From Rhodoferax lacus (GTDB lineage Bacteria > Pseudomonadota > Gammaproteobacteria > Burkholderiales > Burkholderiaceae_C): DNA of 46,590 bases. The notes beneath the pieces were generated by a model that made no database searches, was not told the origin of the DNA, and saw only the letters and a program-made list of their open reading frames with translations. The position numbers were made by a program, and so were the translations under genes. Position 1 is the stretch's first letter. The number at the start of each line of letters is the position of its first letter. The DNA lies in contig NZ_QFZK01000025.1 of NCBI RefSeq assembly GCF_003415675.1, positions 1-46,590 of the forward strand, written 5' to 3'. Shown here one piece after another: positions 1 through 7,712 of this stretch.

Positions 1-84
1 TGGCAACAAAGTGACCTGGTGCCGGTCTTGACCCTCAACGAATCTGGACATACTCAATCCTCCACAAGGCTTGCTATGTCATAG

Positions 85-261
85 CAAATTGCGCGCCAAA
101 TTCAAGGTGTTTCCACACAGCCTCGGCCCATTCCGCTCGTTAACCCGCACATTGCAGGCCACGCACGCAGCGAAGGCTTGGTGCTGGTGACGAAATACCT
201 ATCGGAATTCGTGCGCGTGCCTACGCTCGAAGTAGAGAACTGGGTCCAACCGGGCCTGTAA
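85..261 (+). pseudogene. VapC-type PIN toxin remnant (C-terminal part only)
   Basis: A stop-to-stop reading of about 58 codons ends in TAA. Its C-terminal half reads like the end of tRNA(fMet)-specific endonuclease VapC: an IAGHAR segment, then LVLVTKYLSEF, RVPTLEVENW and the stop. VapC proteins end in the pattern IAxHA..LVTxN..EF.RVPGL..ENW. The usual Asn of LVTNN is Lys-Tyr here. An in-frame TAG at 82-84 cuts off the N-terminal half with the acidic PIN residues, and no VapB antitoxin is visible upstream. I infer a dead toxin gene, possibly continuing as debris beyond the window edge. Confidence 0.6.
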
Positions 262-336
262 ATAACGGGGCGTCGCCGTCATTTTGACAAAATCTCAAAT
301 GAGATGGTAATGGGCTGAAACTGAGGAGTGATCGCA

Positions 337-606
337 ATGGCAACACATACTTCCATGCTCCACATTCGGGTGGACAATGACATGAAGGAACAAGCGACAG
401 AGGCGTTGACTGCGATCGGCCTGTCTGTGTCAGATGCGGTGCGCCTGTTTTTGCGCCGTGTCATTGTTGACCAGGCTTTTCCACTGGAACTCAAAGTGCC
501 AAACGCCGAAACCCTTGCGGCCATGGAAGAGTCGCGTGCCATGATGTCAAAACGCCGCGCCGCTTGTGCGGCTCAAAGAGGCCATGATGCTGTTGATTGC
601 CAATGA
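337..606 (+). pseudogene. RelB/DinJ-family antitoxin, 3' end altered
   Basis: The N-terminal 65 or so residues form a ribbon-helix-helix antitoxin of the RelB/DinJ family: a beta strand around MLHIRVD, then helices with ATEALTAIGLSVSDAVRLFL. The ATG at 337 is preferred over the in-frame GTG at 328 because GAGGAG at 323-328 lies 8 nt upstream of it. After NAETLAAMEESRAMMSKRRA the family normally continues with a short acidic tail. Here the frame instead runs through DNA that encodes toxin sequence in another frame, and stops. The antitoxin therefore looks joined out of frame to its toxin partner by an internal deletion. DNA binding could remain, but toxin binding is probably lost. Confidence 0.65.
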
Positions 607-721
607 TGCGCCTCTCGGCCCTGCATGGCTGGATCACCCATTGAAAGGGGAATGGGCCGTTTGGTTTGATTCTCCGGGACGATCTTGCCCATGCCAGGCG
701 CGTAGCGCTACCCCGTACTGA
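572..721 (+). pseudogene. YafQ/RelE-type toxin fragment
   Basis: Read from 572, this frame gives LKEAMMLLIANDAPLGPAW followed by LDHPLKGEW. That matches the central part of YafQ mRNA interferases, where LK..M.LL.N...LP..Y.DHPL.G.W is conserved. The N-terminal third and the C-terminal part with the catalytic His are missing. After GEW the sequence no longer resembles the family, up to the stop at 719-721. The fragment overlaps the broken 3' end of the DinJ-like gene in a different frame, as expected from one deletion within a dinJ-yafQ operon. It has no start codon or ribosome site of its own. Confidence 0.6.
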
Positions 722-1082
722 CGTTGTCCGCCCCAAAAAAGGCGCGCATTTGCACCACACGTCCGTCCGCATTGAACCGGAATACATCAATAGGGCGCAC
801 CGCCATGCGCTGGCCGTTCATGGGAAAGCTGACGCGAAAGGCAAAGGCCGCCTCGTCGGCCACCGCGCGCACCGGGCCTTCGAGTTCCACCTCCAGCTGC
901 ATGGCCACCGAGGCCGCGTAGAAGGCGCGGATCTCGGCCAGGCCCTTCTTGGGCGGGCTGCCCACCGGGTCTTCCACCACGGCATCGTCGGCAAACAGTG
1001 CGACGATGGCATCCAGATCGGCCGCATTGAGAGCGCGCACATAGCTGTGCACGACAGCGTGCATATGTTCTTGCGTTGGCAT
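708..1082 (-). CDS. ksi: Steroid delta5-3-ketoisomerase (KSI)
   Basis: This 124-residue protein isomerises 3-oxo-delta5 steroids to the conjugated 3-oxo-delta4 form by moving a proton within the active site. It matches Comamonas testosteroni KSI almost without gaps: EHM.AVV..YV.ALNA.DLD.IVALFADDA.VEDPVGS near the N-terminus and PID.FRFN.(A/D)G near residue 100. The catalytic set falls on the classical numbers: Tyr14, Asp38 and Asp99 (PID99VFRF). The fold is the NTF2/SnoaL cone and the protein should be a cytoplasmic dimer. It is the last gene of etfB-etfA-hsdA-ksi, 8 nt after hsdA. The hsdA-ksi neighbourhood is also known from C. testosteroni. Confidence 0.96.
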   Translation of the reverse strand: MPTQEHMHAVVHSYVRALNAADLDAIVALFADDAVVEDPVGSPPKKGLAEIRAFYAASVAMQLEVELEGPVRAVADEAAFAFRVSFPMNGQRMAVRPIDVFRFNADGRVVQMRAFFGADNVSTG

Positions 1083-1090
1083 GCCTGGCC

Positions 1091-1864
1091 TTAAAACTGG
1101 GTGGGGCGCGTCATGGCGTCGATGCCGCCGTCGGCATAGAGCTGGATGCCGTGCACAAAGCTGGCGGCCGGGCTCATGAGAAAGGCCACGGTGGCTGCTA
1201 TCTCGGACGGCTCGGCACGCCGCGCAATCGGCGCCACAAAGTTCTTGATGGCCTCGCTGAAGCGGGGGTCCTGCAGGCCGGCTTGCAGCAGCGGTGTCTC
1301 CGTGGCACCGGGCGCAACCGTGTTCAGGCGCACACCGGCGGCACCCCAGGGCTTGACGCGCTTGCGCACGGCCACGGTCAGGGCGTTCTTGGAGCCGGCA
1401 TAGGCCAGGTTGCCACCTTGGGCCGCAGCAGCCGTGACGATGGCGTTGACCTGCGCCTCGTCACCGGCCTCGCAGGCCTGGGCCAGCGGGTTCTTGTCCC
1501 AGGGCAGGTGCACCGAGGCCACCGAAGAAATCACCACAGTGGCCGGATGCTGGCCTTTGCTGAGTGCGGGCAGCAGGGCATCGAGCAACTCCACCGCGCC
1601 AAAGTAGTTGACCGAGGCAATCAGCGAGGTGGGCACGGTTTGCCCGCCCAGCCCGGCACACAGCACCAGGCCGTCCAGGGTGCCGTTGCAGCGCTCCAGC
1701 GCCTGCGCGATAACGGCCTGGCGGCCCGCGGCGTTGGACAGGTCGCCCAGAATGTCGGCATTGCGCAGGTCCACGCCAATGACGGTGTGGCCTGCGGCTT
1801 GCAGGGCGGCAAGGGTGGCGGCACCAATACCGGAGGCGGAGCCGGTGACAAGGGTTACGGGCAT
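1091..1864 (-). CDS. hsdA: 3-alpha-hydroxysteroid dehydrogenase/carbonyl reductase
   Basis: This 257-residue SDR has the same length as C. testosteroni HsdA, which oxidises 3-alpha-hydroxyl groups of steroids and bile acids with NAD+ and also reduces carbonyls. The cofactor motif TGSASGIG lies at residues 7-14. The C. testosteroni signatures VNYFGA.EL.DA.LPAL and VVISSVAS.H are present, followed by GGNLAYAGSKNALTVAVRKR with the catalytic Tyr/Lys pair near 155/159. PGATETPLLQAGLQDPR and the C-terminal MRPTQF also match. Unlike most SDRs, this subfamily carries a long insertion before the catalytic Tyr (KNPLA...), which is present here. It lies 47 nt after etfA and just upstream of ksi. Confidence 0.95.
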   Translation of the reverse strand: MPVTLVTGSASGIGAATLAALQAAGHTVIGVDLRNADILGDLSNAAGRQAVIAQALERCNGTLDGLVLCAGLGGQTVPTSLIASVNYFGAVELLDALLPALSKGQHPATVVISSVASVHLPWDKNPLAQACEAGDEAQVNAIVTAAAAQGGNLAYAGSKNALTVAVRKRVKPWGAAGVRLNTVAPGATETPLLQAGLQDPRFSEAIKNFVAPIARRAEPSEIAATVAFLMSPAASFVHGIQLYADGGIDAMTRPTQF

Positions 1865-1911
1865 GGGGAGAGTCCTTTGGGGTGAGGGGTTGTGCAGGGG
1901 ATAAACGGGTT

Positions 1912-2844
1912 TCAGAGGGCCGCCGCGAGTTCGGGCACAGCAGCAAACAGGTCAGCCTCCAGGCCGTAGTCCGCCACGGAGAAGATGGGCGCTTCGGCAT
2001 CCTTGTTGATGGCCACGATGACCTTGCTGTCCTTCATGCCGGCCAGGTGCTGAATGGCACCGCTGATGCCGCAAGCCACATACAACTGGGGGGCGACGAT
2101 CTTGCCGGTCTGGCCCACTTGCCAGTCATTGGGCGCATAGCCCGCATCTACCGCGGCACGCGATGCACCCATGGCCGCACCGAGCTTGTCGGCCAGGGGG
2201 GTGATGATCTCGGTGAACTTCTCGGCACTGCCCAGAGCGCGGCCACCCGACACGATGACCTTGGCGCTGGTGAGTTCGGGGCGGTCGTTCTTGGCGATTT
2301 CAGAGCCCAGAAAGTTCACGCTGCTGGCGGCTGCCACAGCGGCAATGCTTTCCACGGCGGCGCTGCCACCAGTGGCTGCAGCCGGATCGAAGCCGGTGGT
2401 GCGCACGGTGAGCACCTTGGTGGCATCCAGCGCCTGCACGGTGGCCATGGCGTTGCCCGCGTAAATGGGGCGCTCAAAGGTGTCGGGGCCAATCACCTTG
2501 GTGATGTCCGATACCTGGCCCACATCGAGCTTGGCGGCCACGCGCGGGGCGATGTTCTTGCCCGAGGCGGTGGCAGCAAACACGATGTGGCTGTAGGCGG
2601 AGGCAATGGAGAGCACCTGCGCCGTGACGTTCTCGGCCAGACCGTGGGCCAGACCGGCTTCATCGGCATGAATCACTTTGGTCACACCGGCGATCTGTGC
2701 TGCAGCCGCAGCCGCAGCAGCGGCGTTGGAGCCAGCCACCAGCACATGCACATCGCCACCACACTGCAAGGCAGCCGTGATGGTGTTCAGGGTAGCGGGC
2801 TTGATGGAGGTGTTGTCGTGTTCGGCAATTACGAGAGAAGTCAT
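1912..2844 (-). CDS. etfA: Electron transfer flavoprotein alpha subunit
   Basis: This 310-residue EtfA would pair with the EtfB encoded just upstream. The heterodimer carries FAD, accepts electrons from acyl-CoA dehydrogenases and passes them to ETF:ubiquinone oxidoreductase in the membrane. The C-terminal FAD domain shows SGGRALGSAEKF, the GQTGKIVAPQLYVACGISGAIQHLAG block and VAINKDAEAPIF, all diagnostic of EtfA. It starts 2 nt after the etfB stop. Because it shares an operon with hsdA and ksi, I infer that this copy serves the ring C/D acyl-CoA dehydrogenases at 24.8-31.6 kb. General fatty acid oxidation cannot be excluded. Confidence 0.95.
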   Translation of the reverse strand: MTSLVIAEHDNTSIKPATLNTITAALQCGGDVHVLVAGSNAAAAAAAAAQIAGVTKVIHADEAGLAHGLAENVTAQVLSIASAYSHIVFAATASGKNIAPRVAAKLDVGQVSDITKVIGPDTFERPIYAGNAMATVQALDATKVLTVRTTGFDPAAATGGSAAVESIAAVAAASSVNFLGSEIAKNDRPELTSAKVIVSGGRALGSAEKFTEIITPLADKLGAAMGASRAAVDAGYAPNDWQVGQTGKIVAPQLYVACGISGAIQHLAGMKDSKVIVAINKDAEAPIFSVADYGLEADLFAAVPELAAAL

Positions 2845-2846
2845 GA

Positions 2847-3596
2847 TCAGATTACCTTTGCTTCGTTCTTCAGTTTATCGACGAGTGCCGCCACATCCGC
2901 CACCTTGATCCCGGCACTGCGCACCGGCGGCTCCACCACCTTCAGGGTCTTGATGCGGGGCGATACATCCACACCCAGGTCTTCGGGCTTCACGGTTTCC
3001 AGCGGCTTCTTCTTGGCCTTCATGATGTTGGGCAGCGTCACATAGCGCGGCTCGTTCAGGCGCAAATCCGTGGTGATGATGGCGGGCAGGCTCATGGATA
3101 AGTTCTCCGAGCCGCCGTCCACTTCGCGGGTGGCCAGCAGCTTGCCGTCTTCCACAGATACCTTGCTGGCAAACGTGGCCTGTGGCCAGTCGCCCAGGGC
3201 TGCCAGCATCTGGCCGGTCTGGTTGCAGTCGTCATCAATGGCCTGCTTGCCCAGGATGACCAGGCTGGGTTGCTCCTTGTCCACCAGCGCCTTCAACAGC
3301 TTGGCAACCGCCAGGGGCTGCAGCTCGGCCGTGGTCTCCACCAGAACCGCACGGTCGGCGCCAATGGCCAGGGCGGTGCGCAGGGTCTCGACGCACTGGG
3401 CCGGGCCACAGGAGACGGCGATGACTTCACTGGCCAGGCCTTTTTCCTTCAGGCGCATGGCCTCTTCCACGGCGATTTCGTCAAACGGGTTCATGCTCAT
3501 CTTGACGTTGGCGAGTTCGATGCCGGACTGGTCAGACTTGACACGCACCTTGACGTTGTAGTCGACCACGCGCTTGACCGCGACGAGTATTTTCAT
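2847..3596 (-). CDS. etfB: Electron transfer flavoprotein beta subunit
   Basis: This 249-residue EtfB is the AMP-binding partner of EtfA. It begins MKILVAVKRVVDYNVKVRVK and includes MNPFDEIAVEEAMRLKE, GADRAVLVET, LVILGKQAIDDDCNQTGQMLA and the C-terminal LRLNEPRYVTLPNIMKAKKKP, all typical of the family. The ATG at 3596 is chosen over an in-frame upstream start at 3614 because MKILV is the universal start of EtfB. It is first in the operon etfB-etfA-hsdA-ksi. A 20-bp palindrome lies about 59 nt upstream at 3655-3674 and is shared with the divergent flavoenzyme gene, which suggests coordinated induction by steroids. Confidence 0.96.
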   Translation of the reverse strand: MKILVAVKRVVDYNVKVRVKSDQSGIELANVKMSMNPFDEIAVEEAMRLKEKGLASEVIAVSCGPAQCVETLRTALAIGADRAVLVETTAELQPLAVAKLLKALVDKEQPSLVILGKQAIDDDCNQTGQMLAALGDWPQATFASKVSVEDGKLLATREVDGGSENLSMSLPAIITTDLRLNEPRYVTLPNIMKAKKKPLETVKPEDLGVDVSPRIKTLKVVEPPVRSAGIKVADVAALVDKLKNEAKVI

Positions 3597-3654
3597 GGGG
3601 TTCTTCTCAAACAAATGGACTTGCTGCCACTATCGGGCAAGAGAAGGGTGCTGG

Positions 3655-3674
3655 CAGCGTCCAAACGGACGATG
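3655..3674. promoter_or_regulatory. Steroid-regulon operator site 1
   Basis: CAGCGTC-CAAACG-GACGATG. This is a 7-6-7 palindrome with a GTC-N6-GAC core, 59 nt before etfB and about 80 nt before the divergent flavoenzyme gene. The same pattern recurs in front of most operons here. The regulator is inferred, not shown. Confidence 0.65.
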
Positions 3675-3753
3675 ACTGCCAGCGCAGGAGCCACACAATG
3701 CAGGCAGTACACCCTGTCGCCAGAACCGCCCCTGAACGCTCCTTGACCGCTCC

Positions 3754-5877
3754 ATGAACACTCCCTTCTCTCCCCTCTTCCAGAGCGGCCGCATCGGCAC
3801 GCTGGCGCTTCGCAACCGCATTGTCATGGCGCCCATGGGCTCGAATTTTGCCGAGACCGATGGGCATTGTGGCGAGCGCATCCAGGCCTATTACGAGGCG
3901 CGTGCCCAGGGCGGCGCGGGGCTCTTGACCATGGGTGTGTGCGCAGTGGCCTACCCCCACGGCACCGGCGAGCCGTTTCAGGTGGGTGTGTCGCGGGACG
4001 ACTTCATCCCCGGCCTGGCCGCGCTGGCCGCGCGGGTGCACCGCCACGGCGCCAAGATTGCCATGCAGCTGCAGCACAGCGGCAAGAACTCTGCGCAGGA
4101 CCTGGCCCAGGGCCGCGAGGTGTGGCTGCCCTCGCAGCCCAAGGCGCCGCCGGTAAGCGACATGATGGCGGCCATCACCCGCCAAGAGCTGTCCACCTTT
4201 GTCGGCATTGGTCCGCACGAGCCGCGCATGCGGGTGATGGACCAGGCCGACATTGACCAGATGGTCGAGTGGTTTGCAGCCGCCGCCCTGCGCGCGCAGC
4301 AAGCCGGGTTTGACGCCGTGGAGTTGCACGGCGCGCACAACTACATCCTGGCGGGTTTTCTGTCGCCCTACTACAACCAGCGCGAGGACGCCTATGGCGG
4401 GCCGCTGGAGAACCGTGCGCGCATGCTGCTGCAGACGCTGGCGGCGGTGAAGGCGCGCGTGGGCGCGGACTTTCCGGTGTGGGTGCGCCTGGACGCCGAA
4501 GAGCTGCGCACACCCGGCGGCATCACGCTGGCCGATGCCATTGCCACGGCCAAGCTGTGCGAGGCCGCGGGGGCCGATGCCATCAGCGTCTCGGCCTATG
4601 CCATGCTGACCAGCGGCGTGGCGTTTACCGAGGCCCCGATCCCGCAGCAGCCCGGTGCCTTTTTGTCCAACGCGGCGGCGGTCAAGCAGGCGCTGACGAT
4701 TCCGGTGATTGCCTCGGGCCGCATCGAGCCCGAGGTGGCCGCCCAGGCCATCACTGCGGGCCAGCTCGATTTTGTGGCCATGGGCCGCAAGCTGCTGGCA
4801 GACCCGGAGATCCCGATCAAGCTCGAGCGCAACGCGCCCGAGTCGGTGCGCCCCTGCATTTATTGCTATGCCTGTGTGAGCGAGATTTTTGTCAACCGCC
4901 GCGTCAAGTGCGCGGTCAACGCCCTCACCGGCCACGAGTTCGAAGCCGCTATTACGCCCGCGCCAACGCCCAAGCATGTGCTGGTGGTGGGTGGCGGCCC
5001 CTCCGGCATGGAGGCCGCGCGCGTGGCCGCCCTGCGCGGCCACCGCGTGACCCTGGCCGAGCGCTCGGACCGGCTGGGCGGCACGCTGTTTTTTGCCGCC
5101 CTGGCCTATCCGGAAAACGGCCGCCTGCTGGACTACCTGCAGCAGCAGGTGCGCGCCCTGCCGGTGGAGGTGCAGCTCAACACCGCGGTGGACGCCGCCT
5201 ATGTGCAGCGCCTCAAGCCCGACGCCATACTGATTGGCAGCGGCGCACGCCGCGCAGCACCGGCCATTGCCGGGGCCGACCAAAGCCATGTGTGGAGCGG
5301 TGATGAACTGCGCCGCCTGATGACCGGCGACCGCGCCGACGAAATCGCCAAAGCCAAGCTCAACCTGGCCGAGCGTGCGATGTTCAAGGCTGGCGGCATG
5401 CTGCGCGTGACCGACAGCACGCAGGCCCTGCAAGCCCTCTCCAAACTCTGGATGCCGCTGGGCAAGCGCGTGGTGATTGTGGGCGGCGGCTTGGTGGGGC
5501 TGGAGCTGGCCGAGTTTTTGCTGGATCGGGGCCGCCAAGTCACGGTGCTGGAGCCGGGCGAGCGCGCCGGTGTGGAGCTGTCCATCGTGCGGCGCTGGCG
5601 CGTGCTCGACGCGGTCAAGTCGCACGGCACGCTGCAACTGCGCGCACAGGTGAGCGCCATCACCCGCAACGAAGTGCTGTGGACTGACAAGACCGGTGCT
5701 GAGCAACGCACCCCGGCCGACTCGGTGGTGCTGGCGATTGGCGCCGAGGCCGACGACGCCGTGGCCGTGGCGCTGGCCGACTGTGGTGTGCCCCTGCAGC
5801 GCATGGGTGACTGTGCCGGTGTGAACTACATCGAAGGCGCCATGCACGAGGGCCACCGCGCCGGGCGCGAGGTGTAG
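3754..5877 (+). CDS. Fe-S/FMN/FAD oxidoreductase, BaiCD / 2,4-dienoyl-CoA reductase family
   Basis: This 707-residue enzyme has the three-part layout of 2,4-dienoyl-CoA reductase, trimethylamine dehydrogenase and BaiCD/BaiH. An Old Yellow Enzyme TIM barrel covers about residues 1-350 (RNRIVMAPMGSNFAE; ELHGAHNYILAGFLSP). A [4Fe-4S] motif CIYCYAC followed by a more distant Cys lies near 370-390. An FAD/NAD(P) module follows, with HVLVVGGGPSGMEAARVAA and later RVVIVGGGLVGLELAEFL. Such enzymes reduce C=C bonds conjugated to a carbonyl or CoA thioester. BaiCD acts on 3-oxo-delta4 bile acids, so a steroid enone or a dienoyl-CoA intermediate is a reasonable substrate. It shares operator site 1 with etfB. 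Family certain, substrate uncertain. Confidence 0.85.
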   Translation: MNTPFSPLFQSGRIGTLALRNRIVMAPMGSNFAETDGHCGERIQAYYEARAQGGAGLLTMGVCAVAYPHGTGEPFQVGVSRDDFIPGLAALAARVHRHGAKIAMQLQHSGKNSAQDLAQGREVWLPSQPKAPPVSDMMAAITRQELSTFVGIGPHEPRMRVMDQADIDQMVEWFAAAALRAQQAGFDAVELHGAHNYILAGFLSPYYNQREDAYGGPLENRARMLLQTLAAVKARVGADFPVWVRLDAEELRTPGGITLADAIATAKLCEAAGADAISVSAYAMLTSGVAFTEAPIPQQPGAFLSNAAAVKQALTIPVIASGRIEPEVAAQAITAGQLDFVAMGRKLLADPEIPIKLERNAPESVRPCIYCYACVSEIFVNRRVKCAVNALTGHEFEAAITPAPTPKHVLVVGGGPSGMEAARVAALRGHRVTLAERSDRLGGTLFFAALAYPENGRLLDYLQQQVRALPVEVQLNTAVDAAYVQRLKPDAILIGSGARRAAPAIAGADQSHVWSGDELRRLMTGDRADEIAKAKLNLAERAMFKAGGMLRVTDSTQALQALSKLWMPLGKRVVIVGGGLVGLELAEFLLDRGRQVTVLEPGERAGVELSIVRRWRVLDAVKSHGTLQLRAQVSAITRNEVLWTDKTGAEQRTPADSVVLAIGAEADDAVAVALADCGVPLQRMGDCAGVNYIEGAMHEGHRAGREV

Positions 5878-5889
5878 GGCAACGCCAAG

Positions 5890-5908
5890 GCCTGCCGTTG
5901 CCGCAGGC
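5890..5908. terminator. Stem-loop between convergent genes
   Basis: GCCTGC, a 7-nt loop, then GCAGGC followed by TTT. It sits in the 33-nt gap between the flavoenzyme stop and the end of the convergent TetR gene. A weak two-way terminator is plausible. Confidence 0.45.
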
Positions 5909-5910
5909 TT

Positions 5911-6609
5911 TCATGCCGCTTCTGGCTTACCAAGTGTTTGCTCCGGGCGCAGGCACCCGATGGCCATGGCCACCAGGCTGTCCAGAAAGGCGGGGGATTC
6001 CAGCTGCTCCGGCAGGTCCTGCAAGGCCGAGCGGATCACGCTGCGCAAGCCCTGCCCCAGCAAATAGGCCGCCAGTGCCGGGTGCGGCGTGCGGATCTCG
6101 TGTGCATACATTTGCAACAGCGGCAACCAGGTCGCATCCGTGAACTCCAGCGCGGTGCGGTAGGGGCCGCGCCACATGCCCAGATGCAGCGCTGCATGGT
6201 GGCGCAAATGGAAGTCCGCATTCAATTGGTACAGCCGCAACTCCACACGAACAATGTTGGCCAGGATTTCGCGCAGTGCCGTGGCCAGCGGCACACCTAC
6301 CAGCCCTTCGCGCATCTGCAGCAGGTGCTCGGTCTCCTGGTCCAGCACACGCTCGTACAGCATGGCCACAATGGCGTCCTTGTTGGGAAAGTACTGGTAG
6401 ATGGAGCCCACGCCGGCACCCGATACTTCCGCAATGCGGGCCACCGTCAGCGCCGCATCCCCCTCCTCGTCCAGGATGCGCAGGCAGGCCTCGGCCACCG
6501 CCTCGACCAGCGCACGCGAGCGCTGCTGGTGGGGGTGTTTGCGCGGCGTGGGAAGCTGCGCCGGAGCGGGCGCGCTCCCGGCCGGGGAAGGGGTGCGTTT
6601 CTTGTGCAT
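5911..6609 (-). CDS. TetR/AcrR-family transcriptional regulator
   Basis: This 232-residue regulator has a Pro/Arg-rich N-terminal tail of about 30 residues. A TetR HTH follows at about 35-80: RSRALVEAVAEACLRILDEEG, then LTVARIAEVSGAGVGSIYQYF and NKDAIVAMLYERVL. The C-terminal domain resembles the TetR_C ligand-binding all-helical type. The ATG at 6609 is preferred, but an in-frame start at 6669 exists and neither has a strong ribosome site. It is divergent from the dioxygenase-aldolase-dehydrogenase operon that begins at 6831, the classical arrangement for a local repressor. No GTC-N6-GAC operator is seen in that 221-bp spacer, which argues that this operon is controlled separately from the steroid regulon. 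Confidence 0.85.
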   Translation of the reverse strand: MHKKRTPSPAGSAPAPAQLPTPRKHPHQQRSRALVEAVAEACLRILDEEGDAALTVARIAEVSGAGVGSIYQYFPNKDAIVAMLYERVLDQETEHLLQMREGLVGVPLATALREILANIVRVELRLYQLNADFHLRHHAALHLGMWRGPYRTALEFTDATWLPLLQMYAHEIRTPHPALAAYLLGQGLRSVIRSALQDLPEQLESPAFLDSLVAMAIGCLRPEQTLGKPEAA

Positions 6610-6830
6610 GGAAATGCGAGTGTTCTTGCTGCGGGCTGGCGATGACCAAAAAAAATGCAATGCGATCAAGGACTTGCGATGCGTATGCGCCGCCGCAAAA
6701 AGCGACTTTCGCAGAGCAGGCAGGCTGCCTAAACTTTGTTGTGTCGACCGAAAAAAATCCGCTTACGCAGCCGTTGCCAGAGCAAGGATACCGGATACCG
6801 GCCGCCCAATTTCCCTACAGGAGACAAACC

Positions 6831-7670
6831 ATGACATCCCTCTTTACTGTGCGCCCGCTCGGCCCCGCCATTGGTGCTGAAGTGCTTGCACTCGATCTCA
6901 GCGAAGCCCATCTGCAGGAAACCCTGGCGTCCATGGAGGCCGCACTGGTCCAGCATGAAACCCTGGTGCTGCATGTGCCGGAACTCACACCGGCGCAGCA
7001 CCTGGCGATTGCGGAACACTTCGGCGAGCCCGAAGTGCACACCTTCTTCCCCAACCTCGGGCCGGGCTTCGAGCAGATCACCATCATCGACTCCAAGCTC
7101 GGTGACCGCGCCGACATGTGGCACCACGACGAGAGCTTTCTGCCCAGCCCGCCGATTGTCACCATGACGCAGGCCAAGATCCTGCCGCCCTGCGGTGGCG
7201 ACACCTGCTGGATCAGCATGACCACCGCCTACGACGCGCTGTCCGGGCGCATGAAGCAGTACCTGGACGGCCTGCAGGCCTGGCACGACATGAACCGGCC
7301 CATCACCGCGGCCCTGCGCCAGAACGTGGTGAACCACGCGCGCTACCTGGAGATCGTGCAGATGAACCGGCGCCACCTGCACCCCATGGTCATCACCCAT
7401 CCGGTCACAGGCCGCAAAGCGCTCTATGTCAGCCCGACCTACACCACCCACATCGAGGGCCTGTCCAATGCGGAGAGCGACGCCATCCTGGCCCAGTTGC
7501 ATGCGCACTGCCAGCAGATCCAGTTTGGATTCCGCCACCGCTGGACCCTGGGCGACATGGTGCTGTGGGACAACCGCAGCGTGCTGCACAACGCCATCCT
7601 GGACTACCAGCCGCACCAGCGCCGCATGCAGCGCGCCTCGGTCTTTGCGCGTGGACCCTGGCATGCGTGA
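6831..7670 (+). CDS. TauD/TfdA-family 2-oxoglutarate-dependent dioxygenase
   Basis: This 279-residue non-haem Fe(II) oxygenase is close in length to E. coli TauD. The iron facial triad is visible: His98 and Asp100 in MWHHDESF, and His253 in WDNRSVLHNA. An Arg near 268 (RRMQRAS) should bind 2-oxoglutarate. The family hydroxylates a carbon next to sulfonate, sulfate, ether or similar groups, which then collapses to an aldehyde. The start at 6831 has CAGGAGA about 8 nt upstream. It is first in a three-gene operon with a class II aldolase-like protein and a 2-hydroxyacid dehydrogenase. The substrate cannot be read from sequence, and taurine should not be assumed. Confidence 0.88.
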   Translation: MTSLFTVRPLGPAIGAEVLALDLSEAHLQETLASMEAALVQHETLVLHVPELTPAQHLAIAEHFGEPEVHTFFPNLGPGFEQITIIDSKLGDRADMWHHDESFLPSPPIVTMTQAKILPPCGGDTCWISMTTAYDALSGRMKQYLDGLQAWHDMNRPITAALRQNVVNHARYLEIVQMNRRHLHPMVITHPVTGRKALYVSPTYTTHIEGLSNAESDAILAQLHAHCQQIQFGFRHRWTLGDMVLWDNRSVLHNAILDYQPHQRRMQRASVFARGPWHA

Positions 7671-7712
7671 GGCGCAGCGCGCCCTATTTTTTTGAACACG
7701 AAGGAGACCGAC

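Noticed and set aside
3607..5856. Very long minus-strand open frame (749 codons) opposite the flavoenzyme
   Set aside because: It is a GC-rich shadow frame, full of His/Gly/Gln/Arg and without any domain, antisense to a well-supported enzyme.
6600..6830. Possible GTC-N6-GAC operator between TetR and the dioxygenase operon
   Set aside because: AAGGACTTGCGATG and similar pieces were examined but do not give two half-sites at the 6-nt spacing, so no site is claimed.
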